Part shown: positions 18,701 to 25,674 of the stretch, piece after piece | Position numbering within the stretch: position 1 is the first letter of the stretch | Layout of the letters: the number at the start of each line of letters is the position of its first letter | From: Bradyrhizobium sp. Ec3.3 | Lineage (GTDB): Bacteria; Pseudomonadota; Alphaproteobacteria; Rhizobiales; Xanthobacteraceae | Length of the DNA: 64,000 nucleotides | Reading direction: 5' to 3' | Assembly: GCF_000472925.1 (NCBI RefSeq) | Contig: NZ_AXAS01000021.1 | Coordinates: forward strand, 62,001-126,000 | Made by a program: the position numbers and the translations under genes | The notes under the pieces: generated by a model | What the model saw: the letters and a program-made list of their open reading frames with translations, nothing else | Told to the model about the DNA's origin: nothing | The model's database searches: none

Positions 18701-19014
18701 GTGACATAGGCAACGGATTCATCGCCTCGCACGGCTACAGCTATGGGGCTATTGCCGACGCCGATGGCGGATCCAACGGGATTGCCGGTGGATGAATCCA
18801 GTACCGAGACGGTGTTGTCGCCAGAGTTGGGCACATAAAGGAAAGGCCCGGTCTGAGCCTCCGCCGCCCCGCTCGCGATCATCGGCAGCAGGAAGGCTGA
18901 GGCCATCAGCGCACGCTTACCGCTCCCGCCACGCAATTTTTTAAGAGTGCCCCAATTACCAGAACGGATGCGGATCGGCCCGGTGCTGAAACGAGCGATG
19001 GCAGTCCTGGGCAT
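15733..19014 (-). CDS. Autotransporter with YVTN beta-propeller passenger
   Basis: About 1093 residues. ATG at 19014 (MPRTAIARFSTGPIRIR) yields a long, basic extended signal peptide ending ASGAAEAQ, as in many autotransporters. Passenger part 1 (residues about 55-360) is a beta-propeller of 42-residue YVTN/NHL-type repeats with core VSVIDTATNTV and FSPDGTRAYV. Part 2 (380-700) has autotransporter-associated repeats such as GGLTKTGLGTLTLSG and YSGATTVSGGTLRVDG. The last 270 residues form the outer-membrane barrel, ending in VRYAW with a C-terminal aromatic. It is divergent from an AraC-family gene. Likely surface-exposed or released adhesin; the ligand is unknown. Start could also be further upstream (19113), which I consider less likely. 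Confidence 0.88.
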   Translation of the reverse strand: MPRTAIARFSTGPIRIRSGNWGTLKKLRGGSGKRALMASAFLLPMIASGAAEAQTGPFLYVPNSGDNTVSVLDSSTGNPVGSAIGVGNSPIAVAVRGDESVAYVTNYPTGTVSVLDTATNTIAATIGGISSPPYGVAVSPDGTHVYVTERGGNSVSVIDTATNTVTASITVGHAPAGVAFSPDGTRAYVTNTISNSVSVIDTATNTVTAIINVGSAPLGVAFSPDGARAYVANQGSNSVSVIDAATNTVTATINVGSSPYHAAFSPDGTRAYVTDVGSNSVSVIDTATNTVTATIAVGSSPHGIALSPDGTRAYVANRYSDSVSVIDTATNAVIGTLPAGALPNLLGMCSNGNALLAPGLTFKANTSGALACTLASGASGASGPVFTGGTMQFAGANIASSLPITLMSQGGTFDTASNNATLSGTISGPGGLTKTGLGTLTLSGAGSYSGPTAVNAGTLQAGAAGVFSPSSAYTVASGATLDLNNFNQTIGSLAGAGSVTLGSATLTTGNDGTSTTFSGSIFGTGGLAKIGTGTLTLSGNNAYSGATTVSGGTLRVDGSIALSSLTTINSGTTLTGTGSVGAMQVNAGGTFAPGNGTAGTSMSVAGLTLSPGSLYQVQVNPAAASYATVTGTAQLGGATVNALFASGSYVSKTYTILTAAGGVSGTFGSLVDANLPANFHTSLSYDANNAYLNLALNFAIPGGLNGNQQAVGNTLTNFFNANGSIPLVYGALTPAGLAQASGELGTAAQQTTFNAMGQFMGLLTDPFTRGNGGPGTAGGAAGLAEQDQTSAYAARKRTDAFAMVAKAPPPRAFEQRWSVWAAGFGGSQSTDGNAVIGSNDTTSRVFGTAAGADYWFSADTLAGFALAGGGTNFGVANGGSGRSDLFQAGAFFRHIIGPAYVTGALAYGWQDIITDRTVTIAGVDRLRAEFNANAYSGRLEGGYRFVTQGFGWTPYAAAQFTTFDLPAYAEQAIVGSNLFALAYNAKSVTDTRTEIGLRTDKSFAQANGIVTLRGRVAWAHDFNPDHTVGATFQSLPGASFVVNGAAMAADSALVTGSVEKKWLSGWSAAGTFEGEFSKVTRSYAGKASVRYAW
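17990..18800 (-). repeat. 126-bp tandem repeats encoding 42-residue propeller blades
   Basis: On the + strand the core GTGTCGATC (or GCGTCGATC) recurs at 18032, 18158, 18284, 18410 and 18536, exactly 126 bp apart, then at 18665 in a more diverged unit with a 3-bp insertion. Neighbouring units differ by few substitutions, mostly at the segment encoding the loop between blades. Such near-identity makes gain or loss of whole blades by recombination likely. Confidence 0.9.
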
Positions 19015-19193
19015 GCGTAACCTCAAAAAAGCTGTACGCTCCGATCGGGAGACGCACATCGGATGAATGAGGTGCCGGCCAGTTCGATGTCTTGGGCCAG
19101 CGTGCCAAGCCACTGGAATAGGGCGCCATGAGAACGCGAAGGCGCGATACGGTCACGGCGCGTCGCGCGGCTGCTGTCGAACAGCGCCGTTGA

Positions 19194-20258
19194 GTGGATT
19201 GCGGTGACAATTGTGAGGATTTTGGCGACATCGAGCACGATCGGCGTTGCCGGCACTCGATCCCGCTGTATGACGGATCTTTTTGGTTGCCAGGGAAAAT
19301 CGACGTGGATTCGGCGAATGCGCCCAACGTCTTCGTTAAGTCCTACAAGGGGGCGTCTAGCGGACGAGAGTACGAAGCGTGGCGCGAGGAGACATGCCGG
19401 CTTCTCTGCAGACTCGACATCTCGCCGAGTGAGGGTGACAGCATCGACTGCCAGCTGCGCGTCAGCCTGCTCGGAGGATTGACGTTGTCTGTTCCGAGCG
19501 GGTCGTCAGCTCATTTCGAGCGCACGCGCGAGATCCTGCGCGACGGGTACGATGATCTGGTTCTGGTTATCGCCACCGCCGGGCGAGTGCTGATCACGCA
19601 GGAGGAACGCGAAATCGAATTGTCGGAATCGCAGATGTGCCTGATGGACATGAGCTTGCTCAGCAAGATCAGCCAGAGGGACGGAGTTCAGTTCAAGACC
19701 GTCGCAATGCCACGTTCCACGCTCTTGACGGCCTATCCGAGGGCCGAGAACGGCATATCACAGGTTCTGGGAGACCGGCCCAAATTGCGGGAAACCATTT
19801 CCCGCTATCACGACCTGTCCACGAACCTTGCGCCACATCTTGACGTGGTTGGCCAGCAGCTGATGGCGCAGCACATGGTAGACCTCGTTGGGCTCCTGCT
19901 CGGCACCGAGGCCGAACGTGAGAGCGGCGGTCATGCCGCCGCGCGCTTCGATCTGATGCGCGCCGACATGCTCGCAAGTCTCGGCCGCCACGACCTGTCG
20001 CTTGGATCGATCGCCCGGAAGCACGGCCTCAGTCAGCGCCACGCGCAGCGCTTCTTCGCACAGGCTGAAACCACCTTTACGGAATTCGTGCTGGAGCATC
20101 GGCTCATGCTGGCCCGCAAGCTGTTGCTCGACCCCATCAATCGGTCGCGCAAGATCATCGACGTGGCGTATCTTTCGGGATTTGCCGATCTCTCCTACTT
20201 CAACCGGGCATTTCGGCAGCGCTTTGGCATGACGCCGACGGAGATGCGCGGCGACTGA
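19194..20258 (+). CDS. AraC-family transcriptional regulator
   Basis: A 354-residue regulator if the GTG at 19194 is used; the true start may be further in because the first 40 residues look unlike the family. The N-terminal cupin-like sensor part contains VLITQEEREIELSESQ and is typical of AraC_binding_2 proteins. The C-terminal 100 residues are a double HTH: DLSLGSIARKHGLSQRHAQR and IIDVAYLSGFADLSYFNRA followed by FRQRFGMTPTEMR. It is transcribed divergently from the autotransporter (180-bp gap), which is the best candidate target. The inducer is unknown. Confidence 0.88.
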   Translation: MDCGDNCEDFGDIEHDRRCRHSIPLYDGSFWLPGKIDVDSANAPNVFVKSYKGASSGREYEAWREETCRLLCRLDISPSEGDSIDCQLRVSLLGGLTLSVPSGSSAHFERTREILRDGYDDLVLVIATAGRVLITQEEREIELSESQMCLMDMSLLSKISQRDGVQFKTVAMPRSTLLTAYPRAENGISQVLGDRPKLRETISRYHDLSTNLAPHLDVVGQQLMAQHMVDLVGLLLGTEAERESGGHAAARFDLMRADMLASLGRHDLSLGSIARKHGLSQRHAQRFFAQAETTFTEFVLEHRLMLARKLLLDPINRSRKIIDVAYLSGFADLSYFNRAFRQRFGMTPTEMRGD

Positions 20259-20269
20259 GAACCGAGGCT

Positions 20270-20449
20270 CTACGCCGCGAGCTCGACGCGGGGCGCCGGC
20301 GTCAGCTTCTCTTCCTCCAGGAAGTCCATCGCGCCGTCCTTCTCGACGGCGTAGCACCGCCGGCCTTCCCTCGACATGTAGACGGCGCGGACGACCCCGC
20401 GGCGGCCCTTGTCACTGTTGACGACATCCCCCAGCGCAAACTTTGCCAT
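20270..20449 (-). CDS. Small conserved hypothetical protein, 59 residues
   Basis: Begins MAKFALGDVVNSDKGRRGVV; the ATG at 20449 has RBS GGGAAG and is preferred over one seven codons upstream. The beta-rich sequence (GVVRAVYMSREGRRCYAVE, then AMDFLEEEKL) looks like a small SH3-like barrel similar to KOW/CarD-type folds. No function is known. It lies convergent to the AraC gene (11-bp gap), so the two may share a bidirectional terminator. Confidence 0.65.
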   Translation of the reverse strand: MAKFALGDVVNSDKGRRGVVRAVYMSREGRRCYAVEKDGAMDFLEEEKLTPAPRVELAA

Positions 20450-20614
20450 CTTGCTTCCCACAAAAACCAACCGGTCGAGTGCTTCGACCGGCTGCGGATT
20501 TTGGAAGGCAAATCGTTAACGGCTTGCTAACCATGTGCGTTTCCCTATGCTCACCGCCGAAAAGCGCGTAGGGCTACGCCTCGCACTTGTTGCAACAGAG
20601 ATGAGCCGACGGCG

Positions 20615-21412
20615 ATGACGCGATTTCCGACCTTCTTCCTGTCGCATGGCGGTGGACCCTGGCCGTTCATGGACGACAGGCGGGTGCAATATGCCAAGAC
20701 CGCGGAGGAGTTCAGCCGGCTACCCCAGCGGCTGTCGTCGCGACCGAAGGCGGTGCTCGTCATCACCGGTCATTGGGAAGCGGACGAGTTCACGGTCTCG
20801 ACCTCGGCGCATCCGCCGATGGTCTACGACTATTACGGTTTCCCCGAGCATACCTATCACCTCAAATATCCGGCGCCGGGCGAACCGGCCCTGGCCACGC
20901 GGGTGAATGAGCTTCTGGGTCGTGCCGGCATCGATTGCCGCGAGGACGCCAACCAGGGCTTCGATCACGGCACCTTCGTGCCGCTCGGCCTGATGTATCC
21001 GAATGCCGATATGCCGATCGTGCTGTTGTCGCTGAAGTCGACTTACGATGCGGCCGAGCATATCAGGGTAGGAGAGGCGCTGACAGCGCTGCGCGATGAG
21101 GGCGTCGTGATCATCGGCAGTGGTCTCACCTATCACAACATGCGCGGCTTCGGGCGCGCGGAATCCAAGCCCGTCTCGTACGAGTTCGAGGCCTATCTGC
21201 GCGAGGCTATCGGCCAGCCGGACGCTGCGCGGCGCAATGCCATGCTGATCGACTGGCAGAACGCGCCGAGCGCGCGCCTTGCCCATCCGCGCGAGGACCA
21301 TCTGCTGCCGCTCATGGTCGCAGCCGGTGCGGCTGCGAGCGACGCGGGACACCGTCTGTTCATCGACGAGGTCGCGAGCGTCGCTATGGCGTCGTACGAG
21401 TTCGGTGGGTGA
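20615..21412 (+). CDS. LigB-type (class III) extradiol ring-cleavage dioxygenase
   Basis: A 265-residue member of the DODA/YgiD group of LigB dioxygenases, which open catechol rings using non-haem Fe(II) or, in some members, Zn(II). Metal and catalytic residues are visible: FLSHGGGP near the N-terminus, VITGHWE, GFDHGTFVPLGLMYP, and SGLTYHNMRGFG. Length is normal. The ATG at 20615 follows a short RBS (GAGATGAG). No other aromatic-degradation gene is adjacent, so a role in DOPA or catechol metabolism is inference from family only. Confidence 0.88.
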   Translation: MTRFPTFFLSHGGGPWPFMDDRRVQYAKTAEEFSRLPQRLSSRPKAVLVITGHWEADEFTVSTSAHPPMVYDYYGFPEHTYHLKYPAPGEPALATRVNELLGRAGIDCREDANQGFDHGTFVPLGLMYPNADMPIVLLSLKSTYDAAEHIRVGEALTALRDEGVVIIGSGLTYHNMRGFGRAESKPVSYEFEAYLREAIGQPDAARRNAMLIDWQNAPSARLAHPREDHLLPLMVAAGAAASDAGHRLFIDEVASVAMASYEFGG

Positions 21413-21544
21413 ATATCTGTATTCTTCCTCCTTCTCTGACCGGGCGTTGGGTGGTGGGCATGTCGCACCTCCACGAAAGCTAGCGAGCGTACAGCCCAAA
21501 TTTCGGCTTTTCGGGGTAAAGCAGAAATCTGCTCGATCAGGACA

Positions 21545-21640
21545 ATGCCCGCGATCTATCCCTTTACGGAGTTCGTCGTGGCTGGCGGCCTGATGGGCTA
21601 CGCCACTGATCTGGTTGAATTGAACAAACGCATGGCGGCC
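21545..21640 (+). pseudogene. Fragment of an ABC_sub_bind-family (PF04392-like) substrate-binding protein
   Basis: The + frame reads AIYPFTEFVVAGGLMGYATD, matching the near-C-terminal block of this family (compare LPSMFGWSEYCEAGGLLSYG in the intact gene at 62979). The similarity ends near 21625-21640, with unrelated sequence to the stop at 21698. No start region or upstream domain exists. It is a short relic. Confidence 0.6.
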
Positions 21641-21644
21641 GGAT

Positions 21645-21880
21645 CTAGTCGCTGCCGCGCCATCCTACGCCGCCACCTAACGGCCGTCCCACAGGCTTGA
21701 CCCTTCGACGTTAAGTCCCAGCCGCTGCAGTCTACGCGCGATGAAGGCCTGGCACGCCAGCTCGGCTTTGATCGCCGCGTGCTCGGGCAAGCGCCCGCAA
21801 GCTAATGGAAGTTGCGCGGGGCGCGATCCGGCACGAAAGTAGTACCCCAAATAACCCCTCCATTCGAGTGCATAGAGGCT
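21645..21880 (-). pseudogene. Frameshifted remnant of a small conserved rhizobial protein
   Basis: On the minus strand one frame reads LEWRGYLGYYFRAG then LPEHAAIKAELACQAFIA and RRLQRLGLNVE; at about 21700-21705 the coding frame jumps, and the next frame continues VKPVGRPLGGGVGWRGSD before TAG (21645-21647). Both halves have sensible amino-acid composition and join as LGLNVE-x-VKPVGRP, a pattern I recall from short orphan proteins of Bradyrhizobium. One missing base explains the break. No ATG/GTG is found at the 5' end, so it is also truncated. Confidence 0.5.
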
Positions 21881-21936
21881 GGCACTTACTCTAGAAATAC
21901 TCGCGCTAACTTTAGAAATGGTCGCGGGTCTATGTC

Positions 21937-22104
21937 ATGCCGCGCTACCGCGCCTACATTCTCGACGAACACGGCCACCTCGTTGGCGCGGTCGACCTTG
22001 AGTGCGCTGACGATGAGGAGGCAAAAGAGCGCGCCAAACGGTTGGATAGCCATCGCGTAGAGCTCTGGCGACAAGTGCCGTTGCTTGACCTGACGGTCCA
22101 TTGA
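21937..22104 (+). CDS. Small conserved hypothetical protein, 55 residues
   Basis: Too short for a usual ORF filter. The product begins MPRYRAYILDEHGHLVGAVD and continues LECADDEEAKERAKRLDSH; this beta-beta-alpha pattern (short strands, then an acidic/basic helix ending in VELWRQ) is common among very short bradyrhizobial proteins of unknown function. It belongs to the decayed islet and could be a relic or a functional orphan. The overlapping frame from 21812 is rejected in its favour. Confidence 0.6.
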   Translation: MPRYRAYILDEHGHLVGAVDLECADDEEAKERAKRLDSHRVELWRQVPLLDLTVH

Positions 22105-22241
22105 GCTATCGAAGGCGGGCGCGAGCACACGGCTCGCAACAGACTGAGCCAAGCTAACGCGTGTATACTGGCGGCCGTTGTTGGCACGCGATCCGCGCTC
22201 TGATAGCCGCACAAGAAACGTTGTGGGTCAGGGGCGACCCC

Positions 22242-22448
22242 CTACTCATCGCTCCCCTCAACCGTGAACTCGACGTTAATCCGCCGATACTTGCGCCTGA
22301 ACTCGGCAAGGATCGGGCGGGCCAGCTCTAGCGCCTCCGCCAATGTCGCCGCCCTCAGACTGCCAAGTACGTCGAAATCGACATCATTGGTCTTGATTCC
22401 CTTGAACACGAACCTGATCGCGTCCGGATGATCTTTCTCATCGGGCAT
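22242..22448 (-). CDS. Small hypothetical protein, 68 residues
   Basis: The ATG at 22448 follows RBS GAGGGAG and gives MPDEKDHPDAIRFVFKG; the longer upstream frame has no supporting signal. The protein continues VDFDVLGSLRAATLAEALEL and ends RRINVEFTVEGSDE, a compact alpha/beta fold. No family recognised. It is convergent to the small gene at 21937. Confidence 0.55.
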   Translation of the reverse strand: MPDEKDHPDAIRFVFKGIKTNDVDFDVLGSLRAATLAEALELARPILAEFRRKYRRINVEFTVEGSDE

Positions 22449-22577
22449 ACTGGCTCCCTCATCAGGCGCGCGCCCCTCCTCGTGTATATCTTGCCAAGCT
22501 GACGACCGCGTAAATTGAAATGCAGCTCGCCACTGGTTGAGCGAGATGTGTGACACTTTAGACACGGCGGTTCCATT

Positions 22578-22706
22578 ATGAAACCCATGCGCGTCGAGGG
22601 CGACCGCGCACTTGATCACGCGCGGCGGCTGCAACTTGATCGATCGCTTGCTTGGATCCTGGCGGCGGCGCGCAAGCCCCGCGTGAAGCAATTCAATCTC
22701 AGGTGA
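22578..22706 (+). CDS. Possible 42-residue basic helical peptide
   Basis: ATG at 22578 opens a frame reading MKPMRVEGDRALDHARRL, then DRSLAWILAAARKPRVK, stop at 22704-22706. Amphipathic-helix character and coherent codon use favour coding; the RBS (GGCGG) is weak and no family is recognised. Unsure. Confidence 0.35.
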   Translation: MKPMRVEGDRALDHARRLQLDRSLAWILAAARKPRVKQFNLR

Positions 22707-22882
22707 GACCGAAAAAAAGGACGCGGTGCACCGCCTGTGTCTCAATTCCCACACTACAGTTAAAAGGCGTCCGTTGGTTGCCTTTCGAACCGACGGGCCA
22801 GACCCGACCGTTCAATCCTGTACGCGTTCTATGCGAGATTCCGGGATCACTGGCGAAAATGGAACGCTCCCTGGTTACCGAC

Positions 22883-23095
22883 ATGCCGCGCGACAAATAT
22901 GTCGAGCGCTGCAAGCAACGAGCCTTCGCTTATCTCGACCAAGGCGATCTCAAAAAAGCAGCCACTTTGTTTGTTGCCGATATGAACGTCCGTCCCGATT
23001 GCGAATTGCCACACCACTTGGCGATGCTCAGCCTTTCGCTCCTGATGCGTGACGATGCGCTCGGTTGGAGGGCGCTCATCGAAGGATTGAGGTGA
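22883..23095 (+). CDS. Small conserved hypothetical protein, 70 residues
   Basis: Begins MPRDKYVERCKQRAFAYLDQ; the ATG at 22883 is favoured because similar rhizobial proteins start MPR.KYVE.., but an in-frame ATG lies at 22859. Helical, with the pattern YLDQGDLKKAATLFVADM resembling a single TPR-like helix pair. No signal or membrane segment. Belongs to the small-gene islet. Confidence 0.6.
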   Translation: MPRDKYVERCKQRAFAYLDQGDLKKAATLFVADMNVRPDCELPHHLAMLSLSLLMRDDALGWRALIEGLR

Positions 23096-23099
23096 CGGA

Positions 23100-23246
23100 C
23101 GCCTCCGTCGGTTTTGGCATCATTTGAATTCTGTTCGTTTCGCTCTTTCGCGATGCTTTCGTACCACGCCATATCGCCGGGGACCGGTTGCTGACCGAGG
23201 CGATGCCGCCGCTTGCGGTGTAAACGACCAGAAAGAGTTTCAGCAC
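23100..23246 (-). pseudogene. Possible frameshifted small exported protein
   Basis: From a GTG at 23246 the minus strand reads MLKLFLVVYTASGGIASVSN, a signal-peptide-like start. The adjacent frame continues QPVPGDMAWYESIAKERNEQ. The join would look like many short secreted rhizobial proteins, but I cannot verify a homologue. The remaining sequence up to 23500 holds nothing else I can support except the upstream region of the next gene. Confidence 0.3.
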
Positions 23247-23500
23247 GGCTTCCTCTGGACTCCAGAACGTTGCCCCTGTCTTCGAAGGGATGGCGATCCT
23301 GAGTGGCTAACTGGAAAATCCTGCCGGAAACGCCACGTCTCGTGCAATCAATTGACCCATCAATCGGTGGGCAAAAGAAAGCGGACAAGCGTGGATAGGA
23401 AGCGCCTCCGCTTGAGTACCTCTTAATGGTGGACGCGAGATCTACCGTTTGTTCGCGACGATCGGCATCATGCAGGCACCGAACGCCGCGAGGTAAGACA

Positions 23501-23803
23501 ATGACCACCGATCACCTCTTGCAACCGCCGCCGATCCGTCACAGCAACCGCAAACTCGGCATCATTGGAGCCGCAATTCTTATGTTCGGGTCAATTGCCG
23601 CTGCCATCGTTCTTGGGGGAGAAACGCGCATCTCCGGCGGCTTCGAACCGTTCGAGAAATCAGTGAATGAGCGCGTCTCGCAAGCCTTCGAGGACCTTGA
23701 TGGCCTCGCGCCGATCTCTGAGGACCTGAAGACTGCGCTGGCGTCGCTGAGCCAGAGCGTCCAACGCGAGCAGAAGCCCCCGGTTCGGGCCGAGGGGCAG
23801 TGA
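23501..23803 (+). CDS. Hypothetical single-pass membrane protein, 100 residues
   Basis: ATG at 23501 gives MTTDHLLQPPPIRHSNRKLG, then one membrane segment (IIGAAILMFGSIAAAIVLG) and a periplasmic helical tail (FEPFEKSVNERVSQAFEDLD...). Signal-anchor topology is predicted. No family recognised. The frame is open to 23426 but the earlier part lacks a good start. Confidence 0.6.
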   Translation: MTTDHLLQPPPIRHSNRKLGIIGAAILMFGSIAAAIVLGGETRISGGFEPFEKSVNERVSQAFEDLDGLAPISEDLKTALASLSQSVQREQKPPVRAEGQ

Positions 23804-23903
23804 TCCCATCGCTCAACAACTTGCCTTGGAATGTCCGATAGCAGCAGCGCTTATCCGGCAGGGACCACAAGGAGGCAAATGCGAGAGGGTGAACTGCCCG
23901 TAC

Positions 23904-24164
23904 TCATCCGTATTTCAGCTTCATGACAAGGATGCCGCCGGCGAGCACCATGGTGATCGCGTTGGCGGCCACCAGCGGCGCGTCGCCGGAGAGCAGGCCG
24001 TAGACTAGCCAGAGCGCAAGCCCCAGCATCATCGCGAGGAACATGCCGAGCGAGATGTCCTCGGTGGAACGGGTCTTCCAGACCTTGATGAATTGCGGGG
24101 TGTAGGCGAGGGTCGTGCAGGTTGCCGCAGCGAACCCGAGCAGCTTGACGATGAGCGGTTCCAT
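23904..24164 (-). CDS. SemiSWEET-type sugar transporter
   Basis: An 86-residue, three-helix MtN3/SWEET-half protein that dimerises to move sugars such as sucrose or glucose across the inner membrane. The diagnostic parts are LGFAAATCTTLAYTPQFIKV (the PQ motif) and the STEDISLGMF segment before helix 2. Length is standard. It lies 55 bp downstream of glgA on the same strand, which may link sugar movement with glycogen metabolism. Confidence 0.92.
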   Translation of the reverse strand: MEPLIVKLLGFAAATCTTLAYTPQFIKVWKTRSTEDISLGMFLAMMLGLALWLVYGLLSGDAPLVAANAITMVLAGGILVMKLKYG

Positions 24165-24219
24165 GGTGGCCGCCCTATAGCACTGATTCGTTGATAGAAA
24201 TGCGTCTGTTGACCCGTCA

Positions 24220-25674
24220 TTACCGGCGGGCTGCTATGATCGTGCGATAGAGTGCCGCATAGTCGCCCGCCCGGTTGCGCCAGGAGACGTCGGTCGTCAT
24301 GCCGCTCAATTGCAGCCTGCGCCAGGTCAAATGGTCGTGGAAGGCGAGGTTCGCCTTGCGTAGCGCGGCGGCGAGCCCCTGCGCCGTCACTGGTCCGAAC
24401 TTGAATCCGGTCGCGTCGTGGCCGCTGCTATCGGCCTCGCCGATGTCCACCACCGTGTCCGCAAGCCCGCCGACGCGCGAGACGACCGGCACGGCGCCAT
24501 AGCGAAGCGCACAAAGCTGGGTGAGACCGCACGGCTCGAACCGCGACGGCACGACAAGCGCGTCGGAGCCCGCCTGGATGAGGTGGGCAAGGATCTCGTC
24601 ATAGCCGATCACGACGGCGATGCGGCCGGGATGAGCGCGTGCCGCGGCCTGATAGCGGTCCTGGAGGTCGGCATCGCCGCTGCCGAGCAGCGCGAGCTGC
24701 ATGCCTTCGCCGAGAATCGTCGGAATTGTCTCGAGCAGGAGATCGAGGCCCTTCTGCCACGACAGCCGACTGATCACGCCGAGCAGAAGCGCATCCGTGG
24801 ACGGCGCGAGATTGAACTGCCTTTGCAGCGCCGCCTTGTTGGCGGTCCGGAATTGCAGCTCCTTCGCGCCGAAGCGATAGGCGATGTGCGGGTCGGTCTC
24901 GGGATTCCACACTGCCGTGTCGATGCCGTTGAGGATTCCGCTGAGCACGCCCGAGCGCTCGCGCAAGAGGCCGCCGAGCCCCATGCCGCCCTCGTCGCCT
25001 TGGATTTCCTGCGCGTAGGTCGGCGACACCGTGGTGATGCGGTCGGCGAATTGCAGGCCGGCCTTCAGGAAGCTGATCCCGCCAAAATATTCGACGCCGT
25101 GCAGGTTGAAGGACTCCGGCGGCAAGCCGAACGAGGCAAGCATCTCGTAGGCGAACTTGCCTTGATAAGCCATGTTGTGAATGGTCATCACGGTCCCGGG
25201 ACGGGGGCCGCTTGCATAGTGCAGATGGGCTGGTAGCAATCCTGCCTGCCAGTCGTGGGCATGCACGACGTCAGGCACGAACGAAGGGACGAGGCCGAGC
25301 CCGATATCGGCGGCGACGCGCGACAGCGCCGCAAAGCGCACGCCATTATCCGGCCAATCGATCCCCTCTGCGGTAACGTAGGGGTTGCCCGGCCGCTCAT
25401 AGAGATGTGGTGCGTCGAGCACGAAGAGGTCGAGTTCGTCGTGCGTGCCCGCGAGCAGGCGCGCCGGCCCGCCGAAATAATCCGGCCAGCGCCGGATTTC
25501 CTCCGCCTTCGGCAGGGCCCGCATGACGGCCGGATAGCCCGGCACCAGCGTCCGCATCTCGACGTCATGGGCTTTCAATGCGGCCGGCAGCGCGCCGGCG
25601 ACATCGGCAAGACCGCCGGTCTTGATGATCGGATAGATTTCCGATGCGACCGCAAGGACGCGCGTCAACGCCAT
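24220..25674 (-). CDS. glgA: Glycogen synthase (ADP-glucose type)
   Basis: A 484-residue GT5 glycosyltransferase that extends alpha-1,4-glucan from ADP-glucose. The substrate motif KTGGLADVAGALP lies at residues 18-30, HAHDWQAGL follows, and the C-terminal half holds SRLSWQKGLDLL and the catalytic region PSRFEPCGLTQL. Its start overlaps the end of glgC (25665-25674), so the two are translationally coupled. No branching enzyme or phosphorylase lies within the window. Confidence 0.96.
   Translation of the reverse strand: MALTRVLAVASEIYPIIKTGGLADVAGALPAALKAHDVEMRTLVPGYPAVMRALPKAEEIRRWPDYFGGPARLLAGTHDELDLFVLDAPHLYERPGNPYVTAEGIDWPDNGVRFAALSRVAADIGLGLVPSFVPDVVHAHDWQAGLLPAHLHYASGPRPGTVMTIHNMAYQGKFAYEMLASFGLPPESFNLHGVEYFGGISFLKAGLQFADRITTVSPTYAQEIQGDEGGMGLGGLLRERSGVLSGILNGIDTAVWNPETDPHIAYRFGAKELQFRTANKAALQRQFNLAPSTDALLLGVISRLSWQKGLDLLLETIPTILGEGMQLALLGSGDADLQDRYQAAARAHPGRIAVVIGYDEILAHLIQAGSDALVVPSRFEPCGLTQLCALRYGAVPVVSRVGGLADTVVDIGEADSSGHDATGFKFGPVTAQGLAAALRKANLAFHDHLTWRRLQLSGMTTDVSWRNRAGDYAALYRTIIAARR

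Noticed and set aside
18109..18795. 228-codon + frame made of GRGVDHGNRIA repeats
   Set aside because: Mirror image of the YVTN tandem repeats of the minus-strand autotransporter.
21812..22060. 82-codon + frame in the decayed islet
   Set aside because: Frame of the 55-residue protein at 21937 has far better protein character.
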